Shown in pieces: positions 8,737 through 17,618 of a stretch of DNA of 64,000 nucleotides. Position 1 is the first letter of the stretch, and each line of letters opens with the position of its first letter. Origin of the DNA: Streptomyces hawaiiensis. Its GTDB lineage: Bacteria > Actinomycetota > Actinomycetes > Streptomycetales > Streptomycetaceae. The stretch is taken from positions 5,022,001-5,086,000 of the forward strand of contig NZ_CP021978.1 of NCBI RefSeq assembly GCF_004803895.1, written 5' to 3'. The notes beneath the pieces were generated by a model. It worked only from the letters and a program-made list of their open reading frames with translations, was not told the origin of the DNA and did no database searches. A program made the translations under genes and the position numbers.

Positions 8737-9665
8737 GAGCGTTCCTGTTCCCCGGACAGGGAACCCAGAAAGTCGGCATGGGTACCTACCTGCGAGAACG
8801 GTACCCCCAACTCATCGAACCGCTGTGGCAAGAGGCAGACGGGATCTTGGGCTTCTCCCTCACGCGCCTCTGTGAGGAGGGGCCGAGCGAAGAGCTCCGT
8901 CACATGACGGTCACTCAGCCGGCCGTCTTCATGTGCAGCTACACGGCCCTGGTCGCCGCGCGGGCGAACGGCGCGGAACCGGACGTCATCGCGGGCCACA
9001 GTCTGGGGGAGTACTCGGCTCTCGCGGCGGCCGGCGTGCTCACCTGGCAAGAGGTTCTCCAGCTCGTCCACCGTCGTGGTCAGCTCATGGCCAGGGTGCA
9101 CGACGAGGTGGACGGAAAGATGGCGGCGATCCTCGGTCTCACGATCGAGCAGGTCGAGGAGATCTGCGCGCAGGTGCGGTCCGACACCGGTGAGGTGGTC
9201 GAGGTGGCCAACCACAACGAGCCCCTCCAGGTCGTGGTCTCCGGCCAATCCGCTGCCATCGACCTCCTGGTTCAGCGCGTCAGCACGGTGACGGACGCCC
9301 GCGGATCGGTGCTGAGAATCGGAGGCCCGGCTCACTCCAGTCTCATGGGGGGCGCGACGAAGGACTTCGTGGAGTTCCTCCAGCGCTTCGACTTCTGTCC
9401 GCCCAAGACGATGCTGATCTCCGGGTCGACCGCCGAACCTTATGCGACGGGGGAGGAGATCCGGCGTCAGCTCGGCGATCAGCTGGTGCACCGGGTCCGC
9501 TGGGTCGACGTGATGGCCAAGCTCGAGCAGCTGTCTGTGGCGCGCACCTGGGAGCTGGGCCCGGGCAGGGTCCTCACGGGGTTCGTCCAGCGGTCGTTAC
9601 CGGCGGTGCAGACCTATCGTGCCAATGACCTGCCGTCCTTTCTGGCCGGCGTGACGGGCTGGTGA
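8733..9665 (+). CDS. Stand-alone acyltransferase 1, FabD-like
   Basis: Transfers an acyl group from CoA to a carrier protein. FPGQGTQKVGMG opens the protein; the nucleophile is Ser 90 in AGHSLGEYSALAAAG, followed by RRGQLM with the Arg that binds a malonate carboxylate. The catalytic His 201 lies in GGPAHSSLM, whereas FabD proteins usually read PFHSSLM: the bulky Phe is Ala here, which may widen the acyl pocket. Few type II PKS clusters encode their own transferases, since they borrow FabD; two in a row suggest a special starter unit. GTG start overlaps the preceding stop (GTGA). Confidence 0.9.
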   Translation: MRAFLFPGQGTQKVGMGTYLRERYPQLIEPLWQEADGILGFSLTRLCEEGPSEELRHMTVTQPAVFMCSYTALVAARANGAEPDVIAGHSLGEYSALAAAGVLTWQEVLQLVHRRGQLMARVHDEVDGKMAAILGLTIEQVEEICAQVRSDTGEVVEVANHNEPLQVVVSGQSAAIDLLVQRVSTVTDARGSVLRIGGPAHSSLMGGATKDFVEFLQRFDFCPPKTMLISGSTAEPYATGEEIRRQLGDQLVHRVRWVDVMAKLEQLSVARTWELGPGRVLTGFVQRSLPAVQTYRANDLPSFLAGVTGW

Positions 9666-9669
9666 GCCG

Positions 9670-10710
9670 GTGAACGAGGCGGTGCGACACCAAGCAGTCG
9701 ATTCCGTGGAGCCCCCGTCCGACGGGGGAGGATCCGCGCCCCGGTCCCTCGTCCTGATGCTGCCCGGCCAAGGGTCGCAGTTCGCCTCGATGGGGGTCTC
9801 GCTCTACGAATCCGATGCCCGGTTCAGGAGAGCACTCGACGACTTCTTCGATGCGTTCGGCACCGGCGCGGTGCGGCTCAGGGACGAGTGGCTCCATGGC
9901 GGGGCCCAGGACCTCGGCCGTGGATCGATCGCCCAGCCGCTGCTGTTCGGCGTCAACTACGCGGCCGGCGTGGTCTGGCTGGAGGACCTCAAGGATGCCG
10001 ACGTCACGCTGATCGGTCATAGCGTGGGCGAATTGGCGGCGGCCGTGCTCGCGGGAGCCTTCGACCTCGAGCTGGCAGGCGCCCTGCTGAACAAACGGGC
10101 TCAACTCCTCGACGCCGCCCCTCGCGGTGGCATGATCGCATGCCGCGCGACAGAGGAGACACTGCGGGAACACGTCGGTGTGCTGGGCGGGAGCGCTGTC
10201 ATCGCGGCGGAGAACGCGGACAACCAGTGCGTCGTGAGCTGTGCCGATGAAGATCTCCCGGACACGATGCGGTACTTGGGGTCGCAGCGTGTGACGTGCA
10301 TGCGCGTCGCCTCGACCGAGCCGTTCCACTCTCCCCTCCTGAGGCCAGCCGCACGTGAGTTCGAGGAGTTTCTGAGTCGGCGCGGCCATCTCCTGTCCTC
10401 GACAGGGCTGCCAGTGGTCTCGGCGTATTCGGCCCGAAAGCTCAGTGACCAAGAGATCATGCCCGCCTCGTTCTGGACGCGCCAGATGGCCGAAAAAGTT
10501 GAATTTTGGAAGGCGCTTCGCGGCAACTTTGATTCCGGCCCGCACACATTCGTGGAAATCGGCCCGGGGACTGTCCTGTCCATGGCCGCCCGCCGATTGC
10601 CTTCCGTTCGTGCCCGACTTTCCACAGTGGTCACCACGATGCCGCGTCACCGGCCCGAGCCCGAGCATTGGAGATCCGTCAGGCGCGAGGTCGCCGAGTC
10701 GTTCCGCTAA
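9670..10710 (+). CDS. Stand-alone acyltransferase 2, FabD-like
   Basis: A second acyltransferase with a 25-residue leader before LVLMLPGQGSQFASMG. The nucleophile is Ser 118 in LIGHSVGELAAAVLAG, the Arg of NKRAQLL is kept, and the catalytic His 220 is in STEPFHSPLL, the standard malonyl-type PFHS motif. It therefore looks more FabD-like in its pocket than the gene before it, although it is less like FabD elsewhere. The pair recalls, from memory, the two transferase genes of gilvocarcin-type clusters (GilP, GilQ), where one loads a non-malonyl starter. Start GTG 9670 lies four bases after the previous stop. It ends the operon. Confidence 0.88.
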   Translation: MNEAVRHQAVDSVEPPSDGGGSAPRSLVLMLPGQGSQFASMGVSLYESDARFRRALDDFFDAFGTGAVRLRDEWLHGGAQDLGRGSIAQPLLFGVNYAAGVVWLEDLKDADVTLIGHSVGELAAAVLAGAFDLELAGALLNKRAQLLDAAPRGGMIACRATEETLREHVGVLGGSAVIAAENADNQCVVSCADEDLPDTMRYLGSQRVTCMRVASTEPFHSPLLRPAAREFEEFLSRRGHLLSSTGLPVVSAYSARKLSDQEIMPASFWTRQMAEKVEFWKALRGNFDSGPHTFVEIGPGTVLSMAARRLPSVRARLSTVVTTMPRHRPEPEHWRSVRREVAESFR

Positions 10711-11362
10711 CTCCGCACGTGGTCCGAGCAACGCCGTGGGTGTCTTCCGAGCAGCCGGGAGACGCCCGGCTTTGGCATTGGTGAAAGATTCAACAAGGCG
10801 TGTCACGTCCCGACACGGACATGACCGAAAAAATACGGTCAACAACGGAATGCAGTGTTACCCTTTAGTCACACTCGACGGGGGAGGGGATTCACGTGCT
10901 GGGCCCGTAGAGCGCACCGCAGGGGGAACTGCAAAGAGGCGAGCGCCGGCTGAGCCGAGCGGCACCGCGAAGACGCGAGGCGCCTCTGTCAACGAGCGCG
11001 AGCGGGGCCGACCATCCTCGCCGACCTCTGTGTTTCAGGCGTCGGCTCGCGCGACTCTCTCCCGCTGACCCTTCACAGCCACCTCGACGTCACGGGGCTC
11101 CGGCACCCGGGCGCCGTGCGACTGCTGCCGGGCTCCGGCCCCTCCGGCGTCCCTCTGCACCGTCCCCGATGACGTGGGCGACATATGGGCGTCGGATTTC
11201 CGGCTGCGCGCAGCGTGATGCGTTTCCGAGAATTAAAGGAGCTTTATTCAGTATCTCCTCGCATTGAGGGCACCGCATTCCGAAGACTGATCACAAAGCG
11301 TCAGAATGGCTCCGGGCTGAAGTCTGGCCTGAGCTTGATTGAACAGCTAACGGGGAGATGTG
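10711..11362. other. 650-bp non-coding leader of the SARP gene
   Basis: No convincing gene is seen on either strand. After the stem-loop comes TGACCG AAAAAATA CGGTCA (10822-10841), an inverted repeat with 6-bp arms, then TTTAGT and a GGGGGAGG site followed by a four-codon GTG frame (10895-10909). Near the SARP start the DNA becomes AT-rich (AATTAAAGGAGCTTTATTC around 11232). This is an unusually long regulatory region and probably carries the regulator's promoter. Confidence 0.5.
10753..10774 (+). terminator. Stem-loop after the PKS operon
   Basis: AGCCGGG AGACG CCCGGCT is a 7-bp stem with a 5-base loop followed by TTGG. It lies 43 bases after the second acyltransferase and could end the operon. 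No T-run follows, as is common in Streptomyces. Confidence 0.45.
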
Positions 11363-13381
11363 ATGGGTTTCATCCGGTTTGATGTGCTGGGCTCGCTCCG
11401 GGTTCGGTGCGATGACACACTTATACCATTGACCGGGCGCAAATACCGAACCGTGGTCTCGTACCTCGCCCTGCAGCCCGAGTATTCGGTGGCGATGGAG
11501 GATCTCATTCAAGCCGCATGGACGGATAAGCGTCCGTCCAGTGCGCATCACCAAGTCCGGAAGATGGTCTCCGCACTCAGGATCAGTTTGGACCAGGAGT
11601 GGGACTTGGTGACGACGTCTCAGGACGGCTATATGCTGAAGCTGTCGCCCAAGCAATCCGATGTCTCCGAATTCTGCCGCCTCTATGATCAGGCGATGTC
11701 GAGCTCTCTGGCGAGCGACGAGGATCTGGCGACCGCGTATTCGGCGCTGGCGCTCTGGCGTGGACGCCCGTGCGAGGGGTCGGAACCCCACGGGCAGGAG
11801 CGCCGGATCTCCGAATTAGTGGAACAGCACCGTGTCCTCTTGAACAAGACCGTACAGGGTTTCGCCAACAAGGGGCGGTCCGATGAACTGGCCTCGATAC
11901 TGCACGTCGCATCAAAGATCCACGGCCATCCCGTACCCGCTCGCTCCGGCGTCGCCCACCCCGCCACCACCGTCCGGCATGTGAGCCACGCGCACGTCCG
12001 TGAGAGCGAGGGGACAGCGGCTCCTCCCGCACGGCCCGGCTCCCAGGTCGGTCCGCGCTGCCTCCCGCGGGACCTACAGGATTTCGGTGGGCGTACCCGC
12101 GAGATCGACGAGCTGCAGAAGCTCCTGACCGAAGAGGGGCCCCATCCCCGATTGGTGGCGACCATTCACGGCATGGGCGGAGTGGGGAAAACCGCCGTCG
12201 CCGTCCGCCTGGCGCACAGACTGGCCCCCCACTACCCGGATGGCCAGTTCTTTGTGTCCCTGGACGGATTTTCGTCGGCCTGTGCAGCCAGTGTGTCCAA
12301 TGCGCTGGAGGTGCTGCTGAGGCAGAAGGGCATTCCGGACGCAGAGATCTCGTCCTCGGAGGAGGGGCGTCTCGCGCAGTGGCGGACCATCACGGCCGGG
12401 CAGAAACTGCTGGTCGTCCTCGACGACGTGCGTAACATCGAACAAGTAGAACCACTCATCCCCCCTTCGAACGACAGCGCCTGCATCATCACCTCACGCA
12501 TCATCCTCAACGGCATCGACGGAGCCCATCACATCTCCCTCGAAGTACCGGACGAGGACGAGTGCCTGGAAATGCTGAGTTGCATGATCGGCAGGCCATT
12601 CGGCCCTGAGGAGACGGAGGATGCTCGCGCGCTGATCCAGCAGTGTGCCAACCTTCCGCTGGCGCTTCGGCTGGCCGCCGCCCGTATCTCGACGCGTGAC
12701 TTCTTAAACCTTCGAGAGCTCAGTGACCGGCTGTCGTCTTCGGCTTCCATCTTCAGTGAACTGGAGGTTCCCGGACGCAGTCTGGTCGGCCGGCTCATGA
12801 CGTCCTTCACGTGCCTCGAGGACTTCGATCACGACCGTTACCTCCGGTTATCGCTTCTGCCTTGCCCCGAGATAGATGAGACATCGGTCGCGGCAGCGCT
12901 CGGTGTGTCAACTGACTGGGCACGGCGCGCTTGCCGGCGCTTCGCCGACCGTGCGTTGCTGCAGCGCATGCGGTGCGGCACGTACCGGATGCACCCGCTG
13001 CTCCTGCATGCCGCGCAGCTGGAGGCACGCAAGACCATCACGTTCGGCGAGCAACGCCGTGTCGTCCGCGCCGCGTTCCTCCACTACAAGGCCTCGAACG
13101 GTCTCGTGGGAGCCAGCCGTATCAGTCCTTCTTCGAGTCCGGATGGTCACGTGGTGCTGAGGACCCTGACCCAGTCCGCGAAGCTGGCGGCACGGCTTGA
13201 CCTCCAGAAGGAATTCATCGACCTGTGCGCCGCGTGGGAGGAACTGGTGCACCTCCTGCTGGACACGCGACAGCAGGAGGCGGTGTGGCAACTCGTCGTC
13301 GACGCGTCACAGCCGACCCCGGGACAGTCGATCTACGGGGGATTGTCCGTACCGCAGCCGACAGGAGCGTCACATGGATGA
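11363..13381 (+). CDS. SARP-family transcriptional activator with NB-ARC ATPase module
   Basis: Cluster-situated activator of the AfsR/DnrI/RedD family. Residues 1-95 form the OmpR-like winged helix (FDVLGSLRVRCDD, LLALQPEY-type helix, MEDLIQAAW); the BTAD region follows to about 240. A P-loop sits near residue 272 (GMGGVGKTAVAVRLAH), then LLVVLDDV and LPLALRLAAARIS, which mark an NB-ARC nucleotide switch. At about 672 residues it is longer than DnrI and lacks the TPR tail of AfsR. It holds three TTA codons (11816, 12704, 12848), so translation should need the bldA tRNA and be tied to development. ATG 11363 is preferred over GTG 11360 because GGGGAG lies five bases before it. Confidence 0.9.
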   Translation: MGFIRFDVLGSLRVRCDDTLIPLTGRKYRTVVSYLALQPEYSVAMEDLIQAAWTDKRPSSAHHQVRKMVSALRISLDQEWDLVTTSQDGYMLKLSPKQSDVSEFCRLYDQAMSSSLASDEDLATAYSALALWRGRPCEGSEPHGQERRISELVEQHRVLLNKTVQGFANKGRSDELASILHVASKIHGHPVPARSGVAHPATTVRHVSHAHVRESEGTAAPPARPGSQVGPRCLPRDLQDFGGRTREIDELQKLLTEEGPHPRLVATIHGMGGVGKTAVAVRLAHRLAPHYPDGQFFVSLDGFSSACAASVSNALEVLLRQKGIPDAEISSSEEGRLAQWRTITAGQKLLVVLDDVRNIEQVEPLIPPSNDSACIITSRIILNGIDGAHHISLEVPDEDECLEMLSCMIGRPFGPEETEDARALIQQCANLPLALRLAAARISTRDFLNLRELSDRLSSSASIFSELEVPGRSLVGRLMTSFTCLEDFDHDRYLRLSLLPCPEIDETSVAAALGVSTDWARRACRRFADRALLQRMRCGTYRMHPLLLHAAQLEARKTITFGEQRRVVRAAFLHYKASNGLVGASRISPSSSPDGHVVLRTLTQSAKLAARLDLQKEFIDLCAAWEELVHLLLDTRQQEAVWQLVVDASQPTPGQSIYGGLSVPQPTGASHG

Positions 13382-14411
13382 CCTGACTCAGCGGATGGAC
13401 CGCGTTCTTCCGTATTCACTCGGCAGTGAGGCACTCCTGTCGGCGAGACAGCACAGCCCCAAGGGGAGCGAGCGGCCCGTCACGACGAACGAGATCGTCG
13501 TGGGCGGCGGAGGCCTGCTGGGGAGACACGTCCTCAGCGTGCTGGGCAACCGGCTCAGCCGGCGGGTGCGCATCGACTGGGATGACCATGTCCGAGCGTG
13601 CGGGCAACTGTACGAGCTCGGCAGGGAGTTGGCCGAGCAGCCGACGCGCTGGAACCTGTACTGGTGTGCCGGCCTGGCCGTGTTCCACACCCCCGCCGAC
13701 CAGGTCGAGCGGGAACGCATCCAGGCCGGCCTGCTGCTGGCCGGCATCAATGACGGGCTCGAGCGAGCCGGCTCGCCGTCGAGCGGTGCCTTGTTCATGG
13801 CCTCTTCGGCAGGCGGTGCGTTCGCGGGCTCGGAAGGCGCACCGTTCACCGAGTTCTCCGCTCCCGTGCCCAAGAACCCCTACGGCGAGGCCAAACTCGC
13901 CATCGAGGAGGAGAGCGAGACCCTGGCGCGCCGGTGGCAGTTCCCCGTGGTGTCGGGCCGGATCACGAACCTCTATGGCCCCGGACAGAACCTCAGCAAG
14001 AACCAGGGCCTGATCAGCGCCATCATCAAAGCGCAGTTGACCGGAGAACCGCTGCCGCTCCGGGCCGCGTTGGAGACCACGCGCGACTACATCTACGCAC
14101 GGGACTGCGCCCGGATGGTCGTCACGGCGATGGACACCGTACGGTCCCGCACCCGCGGGACGGACCCCCATGTCTGCAAGATATTCAGCAGCGGACGCCC
14201 TCTTCGGATCGACGAGCTGCTGCAGGTGGCCGAGCGCCTCTTCGACCAGCCGGTGCCCGTCGTCCACGAGCGTGTGGCGGGCGGTCCGAACGCGGACCTC
14301 TCCGTCGCGTCCCGGGTGTGGGCGGACCTCGAGTCGTCGCCCCTTCTGAGCATCGAGGAAGGGATGCGGGCTGTCCGCTCTGATCTCAGGTACCGACTCG
14401 GACTCGACTGA
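13374..14411 (+). CDS. NAD-dependent epimerase/reductase for an NDP-sugar (345 aa)
   Basis: An extended short-chain dehydrogenase. The Rossmann motif VGGGGLLGRHVLSVLG starts near residue 42 after a non-conserved leader, FMASSAGGAFAGSE holds the catalytic Ser/Thr position, and NPYGEAKLAIEEE gives the YxxxK pair; RDYIYARDCARMV is the usual sugar-epimerase segment. With the dTDP-glucose synthase at the other end it probably acts on a dTDP-deoxysugar, perhaps as 4-ketoreductase, but substrate is not readable. ATG 13374 overlaps the SARP stop by eight bases and follows AGGAG, so it is coupled to the regulator. Confidence 0.82.
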   Translation: MDDLTQRMDRVLPYSLGSEALLSARQHSPKGSERPVTTNEIVVGGGGLLGRHVLSVLGNRLSRRVRIDWDDHVRACGQLYELGRELAEQPTRWNLYWCAGLAVFHTPADQVERERIQAGLLLAGINDGLERAGSPSSGALFMASSAGGAFAGSEGAPFTEFSAPVPKNPYGEAKLAIEEESETLARRWQFPVVSGRITNLYGPGQNLSKNQGLISAIIKAQLTGEPLPLRAALETTRDYIYARDCARMVVTAMDTVRSRTRGTDPHVCKIFSSGRPLRIDELLQVAERLFDQPVPVVHERVAGGPNADLSVASRVWADLESSPLLSIEEGMRAVRSDLRYRLGLD

Positions 14412-14420
14412 CGCCCTTCG

Positions 14421-14444
14421 GCCGGCACCATCCCGTGCCGGCCC
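14421..14444. terminator. Hairpin between convergent genes at the PKS cluster border
   Basis: GGCCGGCAC CATCCC GTGCCGGCC is a perfect 9-bp stem with a 6-base loop, ten bases after the sugar gene stop. The gene at 14488 converges on it, so it may end transcription from both sides. It also marks the point where the polyketide cluster gives way to conserved chromosome. Confidence 0.6.
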
Positions 14445-14487
14445 GTTCGGGGTTCGAAAGCCCGCCCCTATACAGAGGAACTCCGGC

Positions 14488-14919
14488 TCAGGGCCACACC
14501 AGGCAGTACGGCTGATGCCCCGCCTCATGCAGCCGATGCGAGAAGTCCTGCCACTCGTGCAGCAGTTGGTAGACGTTGAACGCGTCCCGGGGGCCGCCGC
14601 GGTCCGGGACCGTCGACCAGATGAAGGCCGCCGCGCCCACGGCCTCCTCGCCGATACCGCGCAAGGGGTCGACGACGGTCATGGGGAGTTTGACCACGGC
14701 GTAGTCGGGGTGCAGGACGACCAGTTCCAGGGGCGGGACCTTGTGCAGGGGGACGCCCTCGATGCCCGTGAGGACCATGGCCGCCATGGTCTCGGGCTTG
14801 ATCTTCGTGAACATGCCGTTCATGCCGAGCTCGTCGCCGCCGAGCTCCTCGGGACGCATCGAGATCGGGACGCGGGCCGCGGTCGCGCCGTCGGGCGCGC
14901 CGAAGTACTTGTACGTCAC
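14488..14919 (-). CDS. Conserved hypothetical protein (143 aa)
   Basis: I do not recognise a named domain. The protein begins MTYKYFGAPDG, continues with MRPEELGGDELGMNGMFTKIKPE, and ends with a Trp/His-rich stretch (WQDFSHRLHEAGHQPYCLVW). It is soluble, without signal peptide or membrane segment. The frame is open to 15129, but the upstream part is Arg-rich and codes poorly, so GTG 14919 just before TYKYFG is taken as start. It diverges from hemL across a 514-bp gap and looks like a Streptomyces core gene rather than part of the polyketide cluster. Confidence 0.65.
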   Translation of the reverse strand: MTYKYFGAPDGATAARVPISMRPEELGGDELGMNGMFTKIKPETMAAMVLTGIEGVPLHKVPPLELVVLHPDYAVVKLPMTVVDPLRGIGEEAVGAAAFIWSTVPDRGGPRDAFNVYQLLHEWQDFSHRLHEAGHQPYCLVWP

Positions 14920-15433
14920 CCCCACCCGACCACCATTCCCGCCGCTCTCGGCCCGAAGATCGTCCACCCGGCGTTCAGTACGTCCGGCGGCCCGCTCCGG
15001 TTCACTCGGCCGACCCTGTGTCTGACGCGGTTCCTGAGCGTCCTCCGCCTCGCGCCGGTGCTTGCCCCGCCGGGCACGTCGAGGACCCAGGTCATCAGTC
15101 CCCTCGCCCAGTCCGCCACCGCGATGCATATCTCCACCCGACTGCTTTTCTAGGACGCGTCGCCCCCGCCGCGCAACCCGATCATCGTGTCAGTGACCTC
15201 CCCCACGGCCGCCCGCCGAAACGTGCGCCGAAACATCTGGCCGCAGGATCTCCGCAGCCTGCGGCCACCCCGGGTCGCTTGAGCTGTGGGTATCAGGGTC
15301 CAGTCTCGCAGACGGCGGGGACCGGGGGGCCGGTTGTCCCACGCCCCGTCCGCCCACGCCCCTGGCCTACCCTGAACAGGTCACTGGCACCCGGAGCCCG
15401 ACAGCGTCGGAGAAGGTCGGAGAGTCGCAGGTC
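14920..15433. other. 514-bp divergent intergenic region upstream of hemL
   Basis: No gene is supported; open frames crossing it have Arg/Pro-rich shadow translations. It must hold the promoters of the hypothetical gene (minus) and of the hemL operon (plus). I see no clear palindrome or riboswitch. TACCCT at 15369-15374 is a possible -10 element for hemL, giving a leader of about 55 bases. Confidence 0.4.
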
Positions 15434-16750
15434 ATGAGTGAACTGGCATATCCGTATGAAGCACCGGCCTCGCAGGCTCTTTTCGACCGCGCGGCGGCCG
15501 TCACGCCCGGCGGCGTGAACTCACCGGTGCGGGCCTTCCGAGCCGTCGGCGGCACGCCGCGGTTCATGGTGTCCGGCACCGGCCCCTATCTGACCGATGC
15601 CGACGGCAGGGAGTACGTCGACCTCGTGTGCTCCTGGGGGCCCATGATCCTCGGGCACTCCCACCCCGAGGTCATCGCCGCCGTGCAGGACGCCGTCTCC
15701 CGCGGTACGTCCTTCGGCACGCCCGGGGAGGGCGAGGTCGCGCTCGCCGAGGAGATGACCGCCCGGGTCGCGCCGCTGGAGCAGGTGCGGCTCGTGTCCA
15801 GCGGGACCGAGGCGACCATGTCCGCGATCCGGCTCGCGCGCGGGTTCACGCGGCGCACCAAGGTGATCAAGTTCGCCGGGTGTTACCACGGGCACGTCGA
15901 CTCGCTGCTCGCCGCGGCCGGCAGCGGCGTCGCCACCTTCGCGCTGCCCGACACGCCGGGCGTCACCGGCGCCCAGGCAGGCGACACCATCGTCCTGCCG
16001 TACAACGACCTCGACGCCGTGCGCGAGGCCTTCCGGGCCCACCCCGGCGAGGTCGCGTGCGTGATCACCGAGGCCTCCCCGGGCAACATGGGCGTCGTAC
16101 CGCCCGCCGCCGGGTTCAACCAGGGCCTGAAGGACCTGTGCGCCGAGAACGGCGCCCTCTACGTCTCCGACGAGGTCATGACCGGCTTCCGGACCAGCCG
16201 CGCCGGGTGGTTCGGGGTCGACGGCGTGGTCCCCGACCTGATGACCTTCGGCAAGGTCATGGGCGGCGGCTTCCCCGCGGCGGCCTTCGGCGGACGCGCG
16301 GACGTGATGGCCCACCTCGCCCCGGCCGGGCCCGTCTACCAGGCCGGCACCCTCTCCGGTAACCCCGTCGCCACCGCCGCCGGGCTCGCCCAGCTGCGGC
16401 TCCTCGACGACGCCGCGTACGCCAAGGTCGACGCGGTGTCGAAGGAGATCCAGGGCCTGGTCACCGAGGCGCTCACCAAGGAGGGCGTCGCGCACCGGCT
16501 GCAGACCGCCTCCAACATGTTCTCGGTGTTCTTCACCGATCGGCCCGTGCGCGACTACGAGGACGCCAAGACCCAGGAGTCCTTCCGCTTCACCGCGTTC
16601 TTCCACTCGCTGCTGGCGAACGGCGTCTACCTGCCGCCGTCCTCCTTCGAGTCCTGGTTCGTGTCCACCGCGCACGACGAGCGGGCCGTGCAGCGGATCG
16701 CCGACGCCCTTCCGGCGGCGGCCCGGGCGGCCGCGGAGGCGGCGGCATGA
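15434..16750 (+). CDS. hemL: Glutamate-1-semialdehyde 2,1-aminomutase
   Basis: Converts glutamate-1-semialdehyde to 5-aminolevulinate in the C5 route to haem and cobalamin. It is a PLP enzyme of the class III aminotransferase fold: TPGGVNSPVRAFRAVGGTP near the N-terminus, SSGTEATMSAIRLARG binding the cofactor phosphate, and the PLP lysine K274 in MTFGKVMGGGFPAAAFGG. Length 438 is normal. It overlaps the next gene by four bases. Closeness to the cytochrome c maturation genes downstream makes sense, as both serve haem proteins. Confidence 0.96.
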   Translation: MSELAYPYEAPASQALFDRAAAVTPGGVNSPVRAFRAVGGTPRFMVSGTGPYLTDADGREYVDLVCSWGPMILGHSHPEVIAAVQDAVSRGTSFGTPGEGEVALAEEMTARVAPLEQVRLVSSGTEATMSAIRLARGFTRRTKVIKFAGCYHGHVDSLLAAAGSGVATFALPDTPGVTGAQAGDTIVLPYNDLDAVREAFRAHPGEVACVITEASPGNMGVVPPAAGFNQGLKDLCAENGALYVSDEVMTGFRTSRAGWFGVDGVVPDLMTFGKVMGGGFPAAAFGGRADVMAHLAPAGPVYQAGTLSGNPVATAAGLAQLRLLDDAAYAKVDAVSKEIQGLVTEALTKEGVAHRLQTASNMFSVFFTDRPVRDYEDAKTQESFRFTAFFHSLLANGVYLPPSSFESWFVSTAHDERAVQRIADALPAAARAAAEAAA

Positions 16751-17445
16751 GCGCCCGGCAGGACAACAGCGCCGAGGACATCACGGTCGTCCACCTCATG
16801 CGGCACGGCGAGGTGGCCAACCCGGACGGCATCCTCTACGGCCGCCTCCCCGGCTACCACCTGTCCGACCTGGGCCGCCGCATGGCCGACCGGGTCGCCG
16901 AGCACCTGGCCGCCCGTGATGTGACGCACGTCGTCGCCTCGCCGCTGGAGCGGGCGCAGGAGACGGCCGAGCCGATCGCCAAGGCGCACGGGCTGGGCCT
17001 CGCCACGGACGAGCGGCTGGTCGAGGCCGACAACATCTTCCAGGGCAAGACGTTCGGCGTCGGGGACGGGGCGCTGCGCAAGCCCGGCAACTGGAAGCAC
17101 CTGGTCAACCCGTTCCGGCCGTCCTGGGGCGAGCCGTACGTCGACCAGGTCGTCCGCATGATGAGCGCGCTGGGCGCGGCGAAGGACAAGGCCCGCGGGC
17201 ACGAGGCGGTCGTGGTCAGCCACCAGCTGCCCATCTGGATCGTGCGGTCGTACGTCGAGCGCCGCCGCCTCTGGCACGACCCGCGCAAGCGCCAGTGCAC
17301 GCTCGCCTCGCTGACGACCTTCACGTACCGGGGCGACCGCATCGTCTCCGTCGGCTACACCGAGCCTGCCCGCGACCTGGTCCCCGCCCACCTCCTCGCC
17401 GGCGCGAAGCCGGTGAAGGGCCAGGCCAAGGCCTTCGGAGCGTAG
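16747..17445 (+). CDS. Histidine phosphatase family protein (phosphoglycerate mutase-like)
   Basis: Has the family signature HLMRHGEVANPDG, with R19, H20 and E22; His 20 would be the phosphorylated residue. The second catalytic His is in AVVVSHQLPIWIV. ASPLERAQETAEPIA and WGEPYVDQV are also typical. Length 232 fits a small phosphatase rather than a glycolytic mutase. It is coupled to hemL by an ATGA overlap, an arrangement I recall from other Streptomyces, but the substrate is unknown. Confidence 0.88.
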   Translation: MSARQDNSAEDITVVHLMRHGEVANPDGILYGRLPGYHLSDLGRRMADRVAEHLAARDVTHVVASPLERAQETAEPIAKAHGLGLATDERLVEADNIFQGKTFGVGDGALRKPGNWKHLVNPFRPSWGEPYVDQVVRMMSALGAAKDKARGHEAVVVSHQLPIWIVRSYVERRRLWHDPRKRQCTLASLTTFTYRGDRIVSVGYTEPARDLVPAHLLAGAKPVKGQAKAFGA

Positions 17446-17618
17446 GTCCGCGGACCTGCGTGGGGGGCGCTCGGAAGGCGCGTGAGTGCCTTTCCTTCGC
17501 CCCCCTTCTGATCGCTTACGACTGCTTCGTTACTGAATCTGCGCATATCGGCGGAACCTCCTCGTTCGTCACGACCTCTGACTGGGTGACCAGCACGACG
17601 TGACGAATCGGGGATGCC

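Noticed and set aside
11185..11382. Short plus-strand frame just before the SARP gene (65 codons)
   Set aside because: No family resemblance, lower GC than a gene here, and it runs into the SARP start; probably leader sequence.
14445..14490. Possible tRNA 3' fragment (CGGGGTTCGAAAGCCCG, T-arm-like) at the edge of the polyketide cluster, which might be an attachment site
   Set aside because: Only a T-arm-like stretch is present; there is no matching acceptor stem, anticodon arm or integrase gene, so it is more likely chance.
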